Shown here piece by piece: positions 1-10,724 of a stretch of 64,000 nucleotides of DNA. The translations under genes were made by a program, and so were the position numbers. The DNA is taken from contig NZ_BMHI01000008.1 of assembly GCF_014640635.1 (NCBI RefSeq), positions 1-64,000 on the forward strand, read 5' to 3'. The DNA comes from Flexivirga endophytica. Lineage in GTDB: Bacteria; Actinomycetota; Actinomycetes; Actinomycetales; Dermatophilaceae. The stretch's first letter is position 1. Every line of letters starts with the position of its first letter. Under the pieces are notes generated by a model, which had not been told where the DNA came from, did not search any database, and saw nothing but the letters and a program-made list of their open reading frames with translations.

Positions 1-67
1 GCTAAGCCCTTCAGCGCCGATGGTACTGCACTCGGTAGGGTGTGGGAGAGTAGGACACCGCCGAACA
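1..67 (+). rRNA. 5S ribosomal RNA, 3' end (partial)
   Basis: The first bases match the 3' half of actinobacterial 5S rRNA: a GCGCCGATGGTACTGCA block, then GTGGGAGAGTAGGACACCGCC just before the 3' end. The 5' part lies outside the window. It marks the end of an rRNA operon, and a strong hairpin follows within ten bases. The exact 3' end is uncertain by a few bases. Confidence 0.93.
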
Positions 68-74
68 ATCATTC

Positions 75-112
75 AAAGTGGCCCCGCCTGTCTCAGGCGG
101 GGCCACTTTTCT
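75..112 (+). terminator. Intrinsic terminator of the rRNA operon
   Basis: A perfect 16-bp GC-rich stem (75-90 pairing with 94-109), a three-base loop TCT and a T-run (TTTT) directly follow the 5S gene. This is the classical form of a factor-independent terminator. Confidence 0.93.
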
Positions 113-177
113 ATTTCGGTCTGTAGTATGCGCCGTGCCGGTCATTGCCGGCCGGAAATGGTGCCGAAGGAGTGTAT

Positions 178-3100
178 GTGAACGCGGACCGGTTGCCTGT
201 GTCACGACTTCTTCGTGGCTCGTTCAATCCGTATGGCGGTCCGGCGCAGCGCTCGAGCGCCGGTGTGCCGTGGCGGGAGCAGGTCGCACGCTGGATCGGC
301 CGCACCTACTTGCTGGCCGCGATCGTGTCGCTGCTCAGTGTCCCGCTGCACGGCAACATCGTCGTGTCGATCATGGACGACGCGCTCGGGCTGGTGAATG
401 TGCCCGCAGAGCCGAGCCTGTTCATCGTGTGCCTGCTGTTCGTGCTCGCGGGCGCAGTCCGGCGCCGGCTTCGGTTCGGGCACACCGTGGTGCTGGTGCT
501 GATGGTGCTGAGCGTGCTCAGCAGCCTGCTGCTGTTGCTGGGCGCGATCTTCCGACAGGACTGGTTGCAGGATTCCCGGCTGACCGGATTCGCCAGGGAC
601 TACCACTCGTTCGTGACGAGCATTCCCGCGACGGCATTCGCCTTCGTGATCGGGCTGGCGGTCCTGGTGGCGGTGGCGGCCGCCCGGAGTGGATTCCCTG
701 CACGCCTGGCCGCCGGCAGCCGTGTCGCGGCGACAGTGGTGCTGGTCCTCGGGCTGGCCGTGTCCTTCCTCGTCACGTTCGCCGTCTCCACGACCGCCGA
801 CAACACGTTGCGCGGCACCCACGAGATCGCGCGGTTCGCACTGCGCTCCACCTTCGGCATCACGTCCGACACCTCGACCCCGGGCCTGCACGGTCATGTG
901 GGGCACACCTGGGTCTATGGGCTGGCCGGCATCATGTCGACGGTCGCACTGCTGCTGGCCAGTCTGGTCTTCGTGCGGTCGGGACGTGGGCGGCAGTTCC
1001 AGTCCGCGGACGAGGAGCTCGCCATCCGCCGGCTGTTGTTGTTGCACGGTGAGAACGACTCACTCGGCTACTTCGCGACCAGACGGGACAAGAGCGTCAT
1101 CTTTTCCGCGGACGGTCAGGCCGCGGTGACCTATCGCAACGAAGGCAGCGTGAGTGTCGCGAGTGCCGACCCGATCGGCCGTGCGACGTCCTGGCAGCCC
1201 GCCATCCAGGCCTGGCTCGAGCAATGCCGTGAGCACGGTCTCTACCCGGCGGTGCTCTCCAGCTCCGAGCACGGATCCCGCGAGTACGTCGAGGCCGGAC
1301 TGAAGGCCTTTGCGCTGGGCGATGAGGCGATCATCGATGTCGAGACGTTCTCGCTGCGCGGGCGGTCGATGCGTCCGGTCCGGCAGGCGGTGACCCGACT
1401 GCGTCGTGCCGGCTACACGACGCAGGTCCGCCGGCACGCCGAGTTGTCGGTCGAGGAACTGGAGCGGATCGGGCAACTCGCGGAGCAATGGCGTGGGGAG
1501 GAGACCGAACGCGGTTTCTCGATGGCGTTGAACCGGCTCGGTGATCCCGCTGACGGCCAGTGCGTGATCATCACGGCGCACGATGCGCGCGGCACCATCC
1601 GTGGCTTCCTCTCCTTCGTGCCGTGGGGCGTGCGCGGTGCGTCGCTGGACCTGATGCGCCGGGACCGCGACGCCGAGAACGGCTTGAACGAATACCTGGT
1701 ATCGGAGCTGATCGAAGCGGCCCCCGAGCACGGCATACGACGGCTCTCGTTGAACTTCGCAGTGTTCCGCGAGGTGTTCAGCAGCGCTGACCAGGTGGGA
1801 GCGGGGCCGATCACCCGGTTCAACGATGCCGCGTTGTCGTTCGCGTCGCGCTTCTTCCAGCTCGAGACCCTCTACCGGTCCAACGACAAGTACAAGCCCA
1901 CCTGGGTGCCGCGGTTGCTCTGTTACGACCCGGCGCTGACGGTGCCGCGGGCCGGACTGGCCATGGGTATTGCTGAGGGCTTCGTGCCGATGATCGGCCC
2001 GCGGGTGCTGACTGGGCCGCGTCCCTCGGACGTGCAGCCGCCCCGGCCGGAGCCCTGGTTCGTCGACCGCGTGCGCGAGCAGGAGAGTGCACTGCGACTG
2101 CCCGGCCCGCCTCCCGTGCACCTGTCGGAGCAGCAGCGGGTGCGACGCGACAAGCTGGAGATGCTCGACGAGGTCGGGGTCAATGCCTACCCGGCGACCG
2201 TCGCTCGCACCGACCGTGCGTATGACGTCCGCCGGCAGTACGCGCACCTGCCGGCAGACCAGGTCACCGACCACGTCGTGTCGGTCGCCGGCCGCGTCCG
2301 CGCGCTGCGTGATCTGGGCGGTGTCTGCTTCGCCGTTGTCGAGGACGGCTACGAGACGCTCCAGATCATGGTCACCACAGCCGACTCGCCGGACGACGCA
2401 CGCTGCCTGTGGCGTCGGGCGGTCGACCTCGGTGATCTGGTCAGCGTGACCGGCCCGGTGGCGACCTCGCGCACGGGAGAGGTGTCCGTGCTGATGCACA
2501 CCTGGCAGATGGCGGCGAAATGCCTTCGCCCGGTGCCCGGTTTCGGCGTGGTTCCGCGCGAAGACACCCGCGCGCGCAACCGGTCGCTCGAGCTCATCGT
2601 GGACAGCCGGGCCCGTGCCCTGCTCGTCCAGCGCTCCGCCGCTGTGCGAGCAATGCGGGAAGCGTTCCAGGAGCAAGGATTCCTCGAGGTCGAGACACCG
2701 ATGTTGCAACCCGTGCACGGGGGAGCGGCGGCGCGCCCCTTCGCCACCCACATCAACGCCTACAACATGGAGCTCTACCTGCGGATCGCTCCCGAGCTCT
2801 ACCTCAAGCGGCTGGCTGTCGGTGGCATGCAGCGCATCTTCGAGATCGGCCGCAACTTCCGCAACGAAGGCACCGACGCCACCCACAACCCGGAGTTCAC
2901 CTCATTGGAGGCGTATGCCGCCTACGGCGACTACGTGATGATGCGCGAGCTCACCCGTGAGCTCTTGCTGAAGGTCGCGACCGCAGTTCACGGTAAACCG
3001 ATCGCGTTGCGGCCGGGCGGATCCGGCGGGTATGACGAGATCGATCTGTCGCAACCCTGGCCTGTCATCACCGTGCACGACGCGGTGTCCAGGGCTACCG

Positions 3101-3600
3101 GCGCGACGGTGACGTCCGCGTCCGACCGGGTGGAGGTGGCGGCGGTGTGCCGCAGCGCCGGCGTCGAGGTTCGTGCGGAGCAGACGACCGGGCAGCTGGT
3201 GATGGCGCTCTACGAGGCTCTCGTCGAGAAGCAGACGACATACCCGACGTTCTACTGCGACTTCCCGGTGGATGTGTCCCCGCTCGCGCGCCGGCACCGG
3301 GACGATCCGCAGCTCACCGAGCAATGGGACCTCGTGGCCTTCGGCGTCGAACTCGGCACGGCATACAGCGAATTGACCGACCCGGTCGACCAACGGCAAC
3401 GGTTCACCCAACAGTCGCTCGCCGCGGCGGGCGGCGACGTCGAGGCGATGCAACTCGACGAGGCCTTCCTCGCCGGGCTCGAGCTGGCGATGCCGCCGAC
3501 CGGCGGGCTGGGGCTCGGCGTGGATCGCGTCGTGATGATGCTGACGGGGCAGAGCATCAAGGCGACCTTGGCCTTCCCGTTCGTTCGACCACAGGCGTGA
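178..3600 (+). CDS. lysX: LysX: lysyl-phosphatidylglycerol synthase fused to lysyl-tRNA synthetase
   Basis: Bifunctional membrane protein of about 1140 residues. The family charges tRNA-Lys and transfers lysine to phosphatidylglycerol, which lowers surface negative charge and protects from cationic peptides. Seen: several hydrophobic segments in roughly residues 30-285, then an MprF-type DUF2156 transferase region (about 300-590), an OB-fold part (about 660-770) and a class II LysRS core. Motif 2 reads FRNEGTDATHNPEF near base 2857 and motif 3 GLGLGVDRVVM near base 3508. Length matches mycobacterial LysX. I chose GTG 178 because GAAGGAG lies at 166-172; a TTG at 145 in frame has no such site. 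A likely -10 (TAGTAT, 124-129) follows the rRNA terminator. The gene converges on a TetR gene with three bases between stops. It may be a second lysS-like gene beside a housekeeping one elsewhere (inference). Confidence 0.95.
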   Translation: MNADRLPVSRLLRGSFNPYGGPAQRSSAGVPWREQVARWIGRTYLLAAIVSLLSVPLHGNIVVSIMDDALGLVNVPAEPSLFIVCLLFVLAGAVRRRLRFGHTVVLVLMVLSVLSSLLLLLGAIFRQDWLQDSRLTGFARDYHSFVTSIPATAFAFVIGLAVLVAVAAARSGFPARLAAGSRVAATVVLVLGLAVSFLVTFAVSTTADNTLRGTHEIARFALRSTFGITSDTSTPGLHGHVGHTWVYGLAGIMSTVALLLASLVFVRSGRGRQFQSADEELAIRRLLLLHGENDSLGYFATRRDKSVIFSADGQAAVTYRNEGSVSVASADPIGRATSWQPAIQAWLEQCREHGLYPAVLSSSEHGSREYVEAGLKAFALGDEAIIDVETFSLRGRSMRPVRQAVTRLRRAGYTTQVRRHAELSVEELERIGQLAEQWRGEETERGFSMALNRLGDPADGQCVIITAHDARGTIRGFLSFVPWGVRGASLDLMRRDRDAENGLNEYLVSELIEAAPEHGIRRLSLNFAVFREVFSSADQVGAGPITRFNDAALSFASRFFQLETLYRSNDKYKPTWVPRLLCYDPALTVPRAGLAMGIAEGFVPMIGPRVLTGPRPSDVQPPRPEPWFVDRVREQESALRLPGPPPVHLSEQQRVRRDKLEMLDEVGVNAYPATVARTDRAYDVRRQYAHLPADQVTDHVVSVAGRVRALRDLGGVCFAVVEDGYETLQIMVTTADSPDDARCLWRRAVDLGDLVSVTGPVATSRTGEVSVLMHTWQMAAKCLRPVPGFGVVPREDTRARNRSLELIVDSRARALLVQRSAAVRAMREAFQEQGFLEVETPMLQPVHGGAAARPFATHINAYNMELYLRIAPELYLKRLAVGGMQRIFEIGRNFRNEGTDATHNPEFTSLEAYAAYGDYVMMRELTRELLLKVATAVHGKPIALRPGGSGGYDEIDLSQPWPVITVHDAVSRATGATVTSASDRVEVAAVCRSAGVEVRAEQTTGQLVMALYEALVEKQTTYPTFYCDFPVDVSPLARRHRDDPQLTEQWDLVAFGVELGTAYSELTDPVDQRQRFTQQSLAAAGGDVEAMQLDEAFLAGLELAMPPTGGLGLGVDRVVMMLTGQSIKATLAFPFVRPQA

Positions 3601-3603
3601 CTG

Positions 3604-4263
3604 TCAGCCCGCTGCGGCGCGTAGTCCGGCGATGATCGTGTCGATCCCCAGCCGGTAGTAGCGATCGACGTCGAGCGGCATGGTCAGTGCAGTCGCCGCT
3701 TCGCGAACGCGCGGGAAGTCCTTTTCGGCCAAGTCGTTCAGCGCGGCGTGGAGCGCGGTGAGTTCGGCGGCGGGCTTGGCGGGATCCGCCGGCACCACGG
3801 GCTCGTATTCCACGAGCGTCACCAGGTCCTGCACCGCCTGCTGCGCGAGCAGCACCGAGTCCTGCACGGCGATCCCGGCTGACCGGCTGCTGTCGAGCAG
3901 CATCTCGAGGGCAGAGAGGTAGTGCGGCAGCGGCACGAGCCGCTCGATCAACAACCGCCCCATCCACGAATGGGCCCGCAGCAGATCGACGAGGGTGGAC
4001 AGCACCGCCCGGTATCGGCTGTCCCACGCATCGTCCGGATCGTCGCTGAAGCGAGCATCGGAGGTGATCTGCTCGGCCATCGCGTCCAACAGTGCGTCAC
4101 GATCCGCGAAGTGCCAGTAGAGCGCCATCGGGGTGACGCCGAGCTCCCTGGCGAGTCGACGCATCGACAGGGCGGGGAGGCCTTCGGCATCGGCTACGGA
4201 GATGCCCGCAGTCAGGATCGACGCGGGTGTGAGCGCTCGGCGGCCGGGTCGGTCGGTCTTCAC
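3604..4263 (-). CDS. TetR-family transcriptional regulator
   Basis: A 219-residue protein with an N-terminal TetR helix-turn-helix (about residues 12-60, ending GVTPMALYWHFADRDALLDAM) and an all-helical effector domain of the tetracycline-repressor C type. It starts with GTG at 4263 and is divergent from the doxX-like gene, with about 30 bp between starts. A dyad at 4275-4312 is the obvious operator, so it probably represses itself and the doxX-YCII pair. The ligand is unknown. Confidence 0.9.
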   Translation of the reverse strand: MKTDRPGRRALTPASILTAGISVADAEGLPALSMRRLARELGVTPMALYWHFADRDALLDAMAEQITSDARFSDDPDDAWDSRYRAVLSTLVDLLRAHSWMGRLLIERLVPLPHYLSALEMLLDSSRSAGIAVQDSVLLAQQAVQDLVTLVEYEPVVPADPAKPAAELTALHAALNDLAEKDFPRVREAATALTMPLDVDRYYRLGIDTIIAGLRAAAG

Positions 4264-4274
4264 AAACGGAACTG

Positions 4275-4312
4275 TACGCCGTATAGTCGCGACATGAATT
4301 ATACGGTGTATA
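4275..4312. promoter_or_regulatory. Double TetR operator overlapping the doxX promoter and start
   Basis: TACGCCGTATA (4275-4285) and TATACGGTGTA (4300-4310) form an inverted repeat with one mismatch. The second half is itself a perfect dyad, TATAC-GGT-GTATA (4300-4312). The left half overlaps a -10 hexamer TATAGT (4282-4287) placed six bases before ATG 4294. The right half lies just inside the start codon. Repressor binding would cover the -10, the transcription start and the first codons. Confidence 0.75.
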
Positions 4313-4692
4313 GGAATCGGGCGATGTGGATCGTGCAGTTGGTGACGGCGCTGGGCTTCCTGGGCGCGGCAATCCAGAAGTTCGAGGCGGCGCCATCGGT
4401 CATGCGCACTTTCGATGCCATGGGGTGGAGCACACCGCCGCGCATCGTGCTGGGAGTCCTCGAGGTCGTTGGGGCCGTCGCGCTGTTCGTCCCGGTGCTG
4501 GCCGGCGTGGCGGCCTCCGGGTTCGTCGCACTGACGATCTGTGCGAGCGTCGTTCAGGTGAGCACAGGTGAGAGTGTTGTCGCCCCGCTGATCATGCTCG
4601 CGCTCACGGCGCTGACCGCGTGGGGACGTCGAGACAGCATCATCAGCCTACGGAGCACGCTGACGACACGGCCGAACGCAGGTATGTCGTGA
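4294..4692 (+). CDS. DoxX-like membrane protein
   Basis: A 132-residue integral membrane protein with four predicted helices of the DoxX/DoxD-like type, often found beside redox or antibiotic-responsive TetR regulators. Start ATG 4294 fits the leaderless pattern (TATAGT, six bases, ATG). The alternative ATG 4324 has AGGA at 4312-4315 and would leave the whole operator upstream of the gene, so the true start is open. The stop overlaps the GTG of the next gene (GTGA), indicating coupling. Confidence 0.82.
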   Translation: MNYTVYRNRAMWIVQLVTALGFLGAAIQKFEAAPSVMRTFDAMGWSTPPRIVLGVLEVVGAVALFVPVLAGVAASGFVALTICASVVQVSTGESVVAPLIMLALTALTAWGRRDSIISLRSTLTTRPNAGMS

Positions 4693-5234
4693 ACTTTTTT
4701 TGTTTTCACCGGGATCGGGTCGGGTCGGGCGTGCTGCGCGATGAACTCCGTGAGGAGCACTGGTCCTACATGGACAGGTTCGCCGGCCAGCTCATCGCAC
4801 GCGGGCCGACCTTCAACGCCGACGGAGCCGTGACCGGCAGTGTCCATGTGGTGCGCACGACGAACGCGGCGGAGGCCCGGGCATTCGCCTTCGAGGAGCC
4901 GTACTATCAGGCCGGCGTTTTCCGTGACGTGCTGCTACGGCGGTGGGAGAACCTGCTGGGACGGACCATGTGGCAGTTCCCGAATCCACGAGAGGACGCC
5001 CATCGCTACCTGGTGCTCGGTCTGGGCGGGCAGCGCGTGGGTCACGCCTCCGATCAGACGTCGGTGATCGCGTGTGGTCCGCTGCTCTCGGACGACGGTG
5101 GTCGGTCGCTCGGCGCTGCTGCACTGGTGCAGATCCAGGATCCGCGGGTGGCTTCGGCGGTGCTGTTCGGCGGGGACGGCACCGAAGCCGAAGTGCATCG
5201 CTGGGACTTCGGCGGACGTCCGAGCGACGGATGA
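4689..5234 (+). CDS. YCII-related domain protein
   Basis: A 181-residue soluble protein. Residues about 1-85 resemble the YCII/YciI ferredoxin-like fold (FFCFHRDRVGSGVLRDEL, then EHWSYMDRFAGQLIARGPTF), a small-molecule or peroxide-related domain of unclear role. The C-terminal half has no family I recognise. Start GTG 4689 overlaps the doxX stop as GTGA, so the two are translated together under the TetR operator. An upstream in-frame ATG lies inside doxX and is ignored. Confidence 0.75.
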   Translation: MNFFCFHRDRVGSGVLRDELREEHWSYMDRFAGQLIARGPTFNADGAVTGSVHVVRTTNAAEARAFAFEEPYYQAGVFRDVLLRRWENLLGRTMWQFPNPREDAHRYLVLGLGGQRVGHASDQTSVIACGPLLSDDGGRSLGAAALVQIQDPRVASAVLFGGDGTEAEVHRWDFGGRPSDG

Positions 5235-5241
5235 CGCGGTG

Positions 5242-5712
5242 TCAGCTGATCTCCGGCTGGCTCGACCAGGGGAAGTCGATCCACTGATCGGTGCGCTTCC
5301 AGACGTATTCGCACTTCACGATCGAGCGGGACTTCTCGTAAATGACCGCGGACCGCGTCTCCTTGACGTGGCCCTCGCAGAACGTGCGGACCAGGTCCAG
5401 CGTGCCACCGGTGTCGGCGACGTCGTCGATGATCAGCACCGTTGCACCGGAGAGATCGACGGGCTGTGGCACAGGCGGGAGCATGACCGGCATCGGCAGC
5501 CGCTCGTCGACGCCGGTGTAGAACTCCACATTGAGCACGTGGACGTTCTTCATCCCGAGCGCGTAGCTGATGGCTCCTGCCGGGATGAGCCCACCGCGGG
5601 CGATCGAGATGATCAGGTCCGGGCGGTAGCCGTCGTCGTGGATCGCTTGGGCGAGCTCACGGCTCGCAGTGCCGAACAGGTCCCAGGTGAGTACCTCGCG
5701 GTCTTGTGTCAT
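5242..5712 (-). CDS. Phosphoribosyltransferase, xanthine/hypoxanthine type
   Basis: A 156-residue type I phosphoribosyltransferase with the PRPP-binding loop VLIIDDVADTGGTL in the middle and the N-terminal loop SIARGGLIPAGAISYALG. The family makes nucleotides from free purine bases and PRPP in salvage. Start ATG 5712 is chosen; a TTG at 5724 extends it by four residues and lies too close to the GGAG at 5725-5728. It is divergent from the amidohydrolase unit. Confidence 0.88.
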   Translation of the reverse strand: MTQDREVLTWDLFGTASRELAQAIHDDGYRPDLIISIARGGLIPAGAISYALGMKNVHVLNVEFYTGVDERLPMPVMLPPVPQPVDLSGATVLIIDDVADTGGTLDLVRTFCEGHVKETRSAVIYEKSRSIVKCEYVWKRTDQWIDFPWSSQPEIS

Positions 5713-5762
5713 GAGGTCATTCAACTCCAGGAGCGCGGTCGGCGTGTTGTTAGGTTTGCATC

Positions 5763-5792
5763 ATGAGGACTTCTGGACAGGTTTCGGCGTGA
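5763..5792 (+). CDS. Leaderless mini-ORF coupled to the amidohydrolase gene
   Basis: ATG 5763 opens a nine-codon ORF (MRTSGQVSA) whose TGA overlaps the GTG start of the next gene as GTGA (5789-5792). A -10 like hexamer TAGGTT (5751-5756) stands exactly six bases before the ATG, the same arrangement as at many other genes here. The amidohydrolase has no convincing Shine-Dalgarno sequence, so ribosomes entering through this mini-ORF could deliver its translation. There is no evidence yet that the peptide itself has a function. Confidence 0.5.
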   Translation: MRTSGQVSA

Positions 5793-6672
5793 CGACGCCC
5801 GGGCCTGCTACCGACAGTGACATCCCGGACTACCTGCGGTCATTGGGGATTCCTGGGCTCGCCGACATCCACGTGCATTTCCTGCCGGAGCCGATGCTGC
5901 AGAAGGTGTGGGCCTACTTCGACCTGGCGACTGCCAATTATGGCGCTGCGTGGCCGATCACCTATCGCTTCGACGAGGCGACTCGGTTGGCGGTGTTGCG
6001 CGGGTTCGGGGTGCGCTCGATCCCGGCGCTGACCTATCCGCACAAGCCCGGTATGGCGCGCTGGCTCAATGAGTGGAATGCCGACTTCGCGCGCCGGGTG
6101 CCGGACAGTGTGCACTGCGGGACGCTCTATCCCGAGCCGGACGTCGCCGAGTATGTCGCCGCGGCGCTCTCCTCGGGTGCGCGACTTTTCAAGATGCACG
6201 TGCAGGTTGGTCGCTTCGCGCCGGACGACGACCAGTTGGACAGTGCGTGGGAGCAGCTCGCCGAAGCGGGTGTGCCTGTCGTCATACATGCTGGATCTGC
6301 TCCGTTGCCAGGTGAGTTCACCGGTTCGGAACGAATAGCCCGGGTGCTGCACAAGCATCCGAAGCTCGCGCTGGTGGTCGCGCACGCGGGTATGCCGGAA
6401 TATCACGAATTCGCGGATCTGGTGGAGCGCTACGACAACGTGCGGCTGGACACCACGATGGTCGCGACCGACTTCACCGAACGCTTCGCACCGTTGCCGG
6501 ACGCCTACGTGGCCCGGCTCGGCGCGCTGGGGGACCGGGTCGTTCTCGGCTCCGACTACCCCAACATCCCGTATCCTTACGCGCACCAGCTCGCGGCGCT
6601 CGCCAGGCTCGACCTCGGCGACGACTGGATGCGAAACGTCCTTTGGCACAACGGTGCCCGCTTGCTCCGCAG

Positions 6673-6676
<4 letters not shown>
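5789..6676 (+). CDS. Amidohydrolase family protein (Amidohydro_2)
   Basis: A 295-residue metal-dependent hydrolase of the TIM-barrel amidohydrolase superfamily. The HxH metal site (ADIHVHF, H28 and H30) is near the N-terminus, VIHAG and VVAHAG follow, and the late GSDYPNIPY supplies the conserved Asp. Substrate unknown; relatives include decarboxylases and lactonases. GTG 5789 is the only reasonable start and overlaps the mini-ORF stop. The stop overlaps the convergent YyaL stop (CTAG, 6673-6676). Confidence 0.85.
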
Positions 6677-8652
<1,976 letters not shown>

Positions 8653-8790
8653 GATGCATCCAATGGTCGTCCGGTCGGGGTCGTCCCGGGGCGTGGATCC
8701 GGCCCGGGCAGCCGTTCTCCGTCCAGGCTAGTGAGGCGACCGGCGAGTGGCGCACCGCGGCCCTCAGCCGGCCCGGGTTAGCCTGCGGCC

Positions 8791-9285
8791 ATGACTTCGG
8801 GGCGGACTCGGCAATTGCGGCGGAGATATCTCAGCCTCGGGCTGGGCGAGCTTGTCGCCGCCGTTGTCTTCTGCGGTGTTGCGGCCACCGCAGTCGGACC
8901 GCGACTGGACTCCGACGCGGACCGATTCGCGTGCTGGGCAGCGCTGGTGCCCTTGGTCGTCATCCTGGTCCAGGCGGGCGTCTACTGGCTGATCGCGCGC
9001 ACCTGGCTGGGCGGTGGTCGGATGCCGCATGGCATGGCGTCGATCTATCGATGCTTCCGTTCGGTCGACGGCGTGCTGCTGGCTGTCGGATTCGTCGGTG
9101 TGGTCGCGGCCGGTCCGAGCAGCCCGTCGGTGCTCGTGCTCGCACTCGCGGTCTGGGCGTTCGGTGTGGCCGAATACGTCAACTACTTCGTCGTGCGACT
9201 GGCGTATCCCGCGCGGCGGTGGCTGACCGAGGTCGGTCGCCTGCGGACACCTCGGCTGGTGCAGGATCTACGGGCGTCGTCCTAG
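8791..9285 (+). CDS. Hypothetical membrane protein, four helices
   Basis: A 164-residue protein with four hydrophobic segments (about residues 18-36, 47-68, 90-106 and 112-130) and a basic C-terminus. No family recognised. A -10 like TAGCCT (8779-8784) stands six bases before ATG 8791, giving a leaderless transcript. The stop codon overlaps that of the convergent solute-binding-like gene by four bases (CTAG). Confidence 0.8.
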   Translation: MTSGRTRQLRRRYLSLGLGELVAAVVFCGVAATAVGPRLDSDADRFACWAALVPLVVILVQAGVYWLIARTWLGGGRMPHGMASIYRCFRSVDGVLLAVGFVGVVAAGPSSPSVLVLALAVWAFGVAEYVNYFVVRLAYPARRWLTEVGRLRTPRLVQDLRASS

Positions 9286-10007
9286 CGAGTGCGTGGTGCC
9301 GCGAGCTTCTCGGACTGGCCCGATCGGCGCAGCGCGTCGGCCACGAATCCGCTGGCGAGGAGTTCGTCGAGCAGTGCGTCGAGCCACCCGGTGGTCTCGG
9401 CGCGGACCGTCGGCTTGGTGGCGACGGCTTGCCGGATCTGCATGAAGGGCTCGTCGATGACCCGCAGGCCGGGATGCGAGGCGACGTACGCCGTGACCGG
9501 CTCACGGATGCCGGCTGCGACATCGAGGTCCTGTTCGGCGAACGTGGTGGTGCCGTCGGCGCCGCGGACGATCGTCGCGTGCTCGAGGGTCCGGGAGAGG
9601 AACAAGTCGTATGCCGAGCCCTCCTTCACGCCGATCCGGACGCCGGCGGCGTCGACGTCCGCCGGCGCGTGGTGCGGTGCGGCGTCGGGCACGGCATACA
9701 CACCGTCGATGAGGACGTATGGCGCTGTGAACGTGACCTGCTCGGCACGCGCCGGCTCCACGGCGAGGAAACCCAGGGTCGCCGGACCTTCGGCCAACTC
9801 CTGGAACGACTTGCGCGCCGCGTCGAAACAGGTGAAGCGCACCTCGGAATCGAGGCGGTTGGCGATCTCGCGGGCCAGGTCGATGGTCACGCCGTTCGGT
9901 TGCTGTGAATCGCCTTGCGCGAGCACAGGATTGCCGAGGTTGATGGCCGCCCGCAGGACCCCATCGGGAGCGAGGTCGGCGCGCACCTGATCGGCGATCG
10001 TCGTCAT
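9282..10007 (-). CDS. Periplasmic-binding-protein-like (PF00497 type) without signal peptide
   Basis: A 241-residue type II solute-binding fold (LRAAINLGNPVLAQ, then ITIDLAREIANRLDSEVRF-like and TFTAPYVLIDGVYAVP) as in amino-acid ABC transporter receptors. Oddly, no signal peptide or lipobox precedes the fold and no permease or ATPase is adjacent, so it may be a cytosolic sensor or enzyme-like relative. Start ATG 10007 has TACCAT six bases upstream on the minus strand, which fits a leaderless mRNA. A much longer ORF reading back through clpP is a shadow. Confidence 0.82.
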   Translation of the reverse strand: MTTIADQVRADLAPDGVLRAAINLGNPVLAQGDSQQPNGVTIDLAREIANRLDSEVRFTCFDAARKSFQELAEGPATLGFLAVEPARAEQVTFTAPYVLIDGVYAVPDAAPHHAPADVDAAGVRIGVKEGSAYDLFLSRTLEHATIVRGADGTTTFAEQDLDVAAGIREPVTAYVASHPGLRVIDEPFMQIRQAVATKPTVRAETTGWLDALLDELLASGFVADALRRSGQSEKLAAPRTR

Positions 10008-10030
10008 GGCTCGATGGTAGAGCCCCGGCG

Positions 10031-10064
10031 GCGAAGTTCGCGCTTCGCTGCCCACAGCAGCGAA
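10031..10064. promoter_or_regulatory. Dyad cluster upstream of the clpP pair
   Basis: Two overlapping inverted repeats lie between the divergent genes: GCGAA-G-TTCGC (10031-10041) and TTCGCTG, seven bases, CAGCGAA (10044-10064). They are 40-70 bases before the first clpP start. ClgR-type regulators bind dyads with GCG and CGC arms, so this is a candidate site for the PopR/ClgR-like protein encoded next to the operon (inference). Confidence 0.45.
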
Positions 10065-10103
10065 AGCTGGTTGTTGGTAGTCGGTTTCGCGCATGCTCGA
10101 AAC

Positions 10104-10724
10104 ATGTCCGATGAAGAAGTCAAACCACCGCACCCACTCAGCAGGCAGGTCGCCGAGCAGCTGCTCGATCAACGGGTGATCGTGCTCGACACCGCACTCG
10201 ATGACGAGATCGGCACCCGGCTCATCTCCCAGCTCTATCTGCTGTCCGCGGCCGACCCGCGTGCCGACATCAGCTTCTGGATCAACTCGCCGGGCGGTTC
10301 GGTGCCGGCGATGCTCGCGATCATGGACGTGATGCGTGCGATTCCGAACGACGTGTCCACCCTGGCGCTCGGACTGGCCTGCAGCGCAGGGCAGTTCCTG
10401 CTGACGGCGGGCGAGAAGAATAAGCGCTACGCATTGCCGCATTCCAAGATCCTGATGCACCAGGGCAGCGCCGGTTTCGGCGGGACCGCGGTCGACATCG
10501 AGCTGCAGGCCGACGATCTCCGGCAGACGCGCGACACCGTGCTCGGTATCACGGCCGAGCTGACCGGGCAACCGCTGGAGCGGGTCTTCGAGGACTCGTT
10601 GCGGGACCGCTGGTACACCGCCGAGCAGGCCGTCAACTACGGGTTCGTCGATCACGTCATCACGGATCTGAACCACATCAAGCCGCGCAAAACACCTGTC
10701 GGACTGGGGGTTTCGGAGAAATGA
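10104..10724 (+). CDS. clpP: ATP-dependent Clp protease proteolytic subunit (first of pair)
   Basis: A 206-residue ClpP. The serine nucleophile is in ACSAGQF (S94), the histidine in SKILMHQ (H119) and the aspartate near LRDRWYT (about D168), so the triad is complete. ClpP forms heptameric rings and degrades proteins fed by ClpX or ClpC. The pair is not next to tig or clpX, which suggests a second, regulated set like ClpP3/ClpP4 of Streptomyces (inference). ATG 10104 has no clear Shine-Dalgarno site. The end overlaps the next gene as ATGA. Confidence 0.93.
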   Translation: MSDEEVKPPHPLSRQVAEQLLDQRVIVLDTALDDEIGTRLISQLYLLSAADPRADISFWINSPGGSVPAMLAIMDVMRAIPNDVSTLALGLACSAGQFLLTAGEKNKRYALPHSKILMHQGSAGFGGTAVDIELQADDLRQTRDTVLGITAELTGQPLERVFEDSLRDRWYTAEQAVNYGFVDHVITDLNHIKPRKTPVGLGVSEK

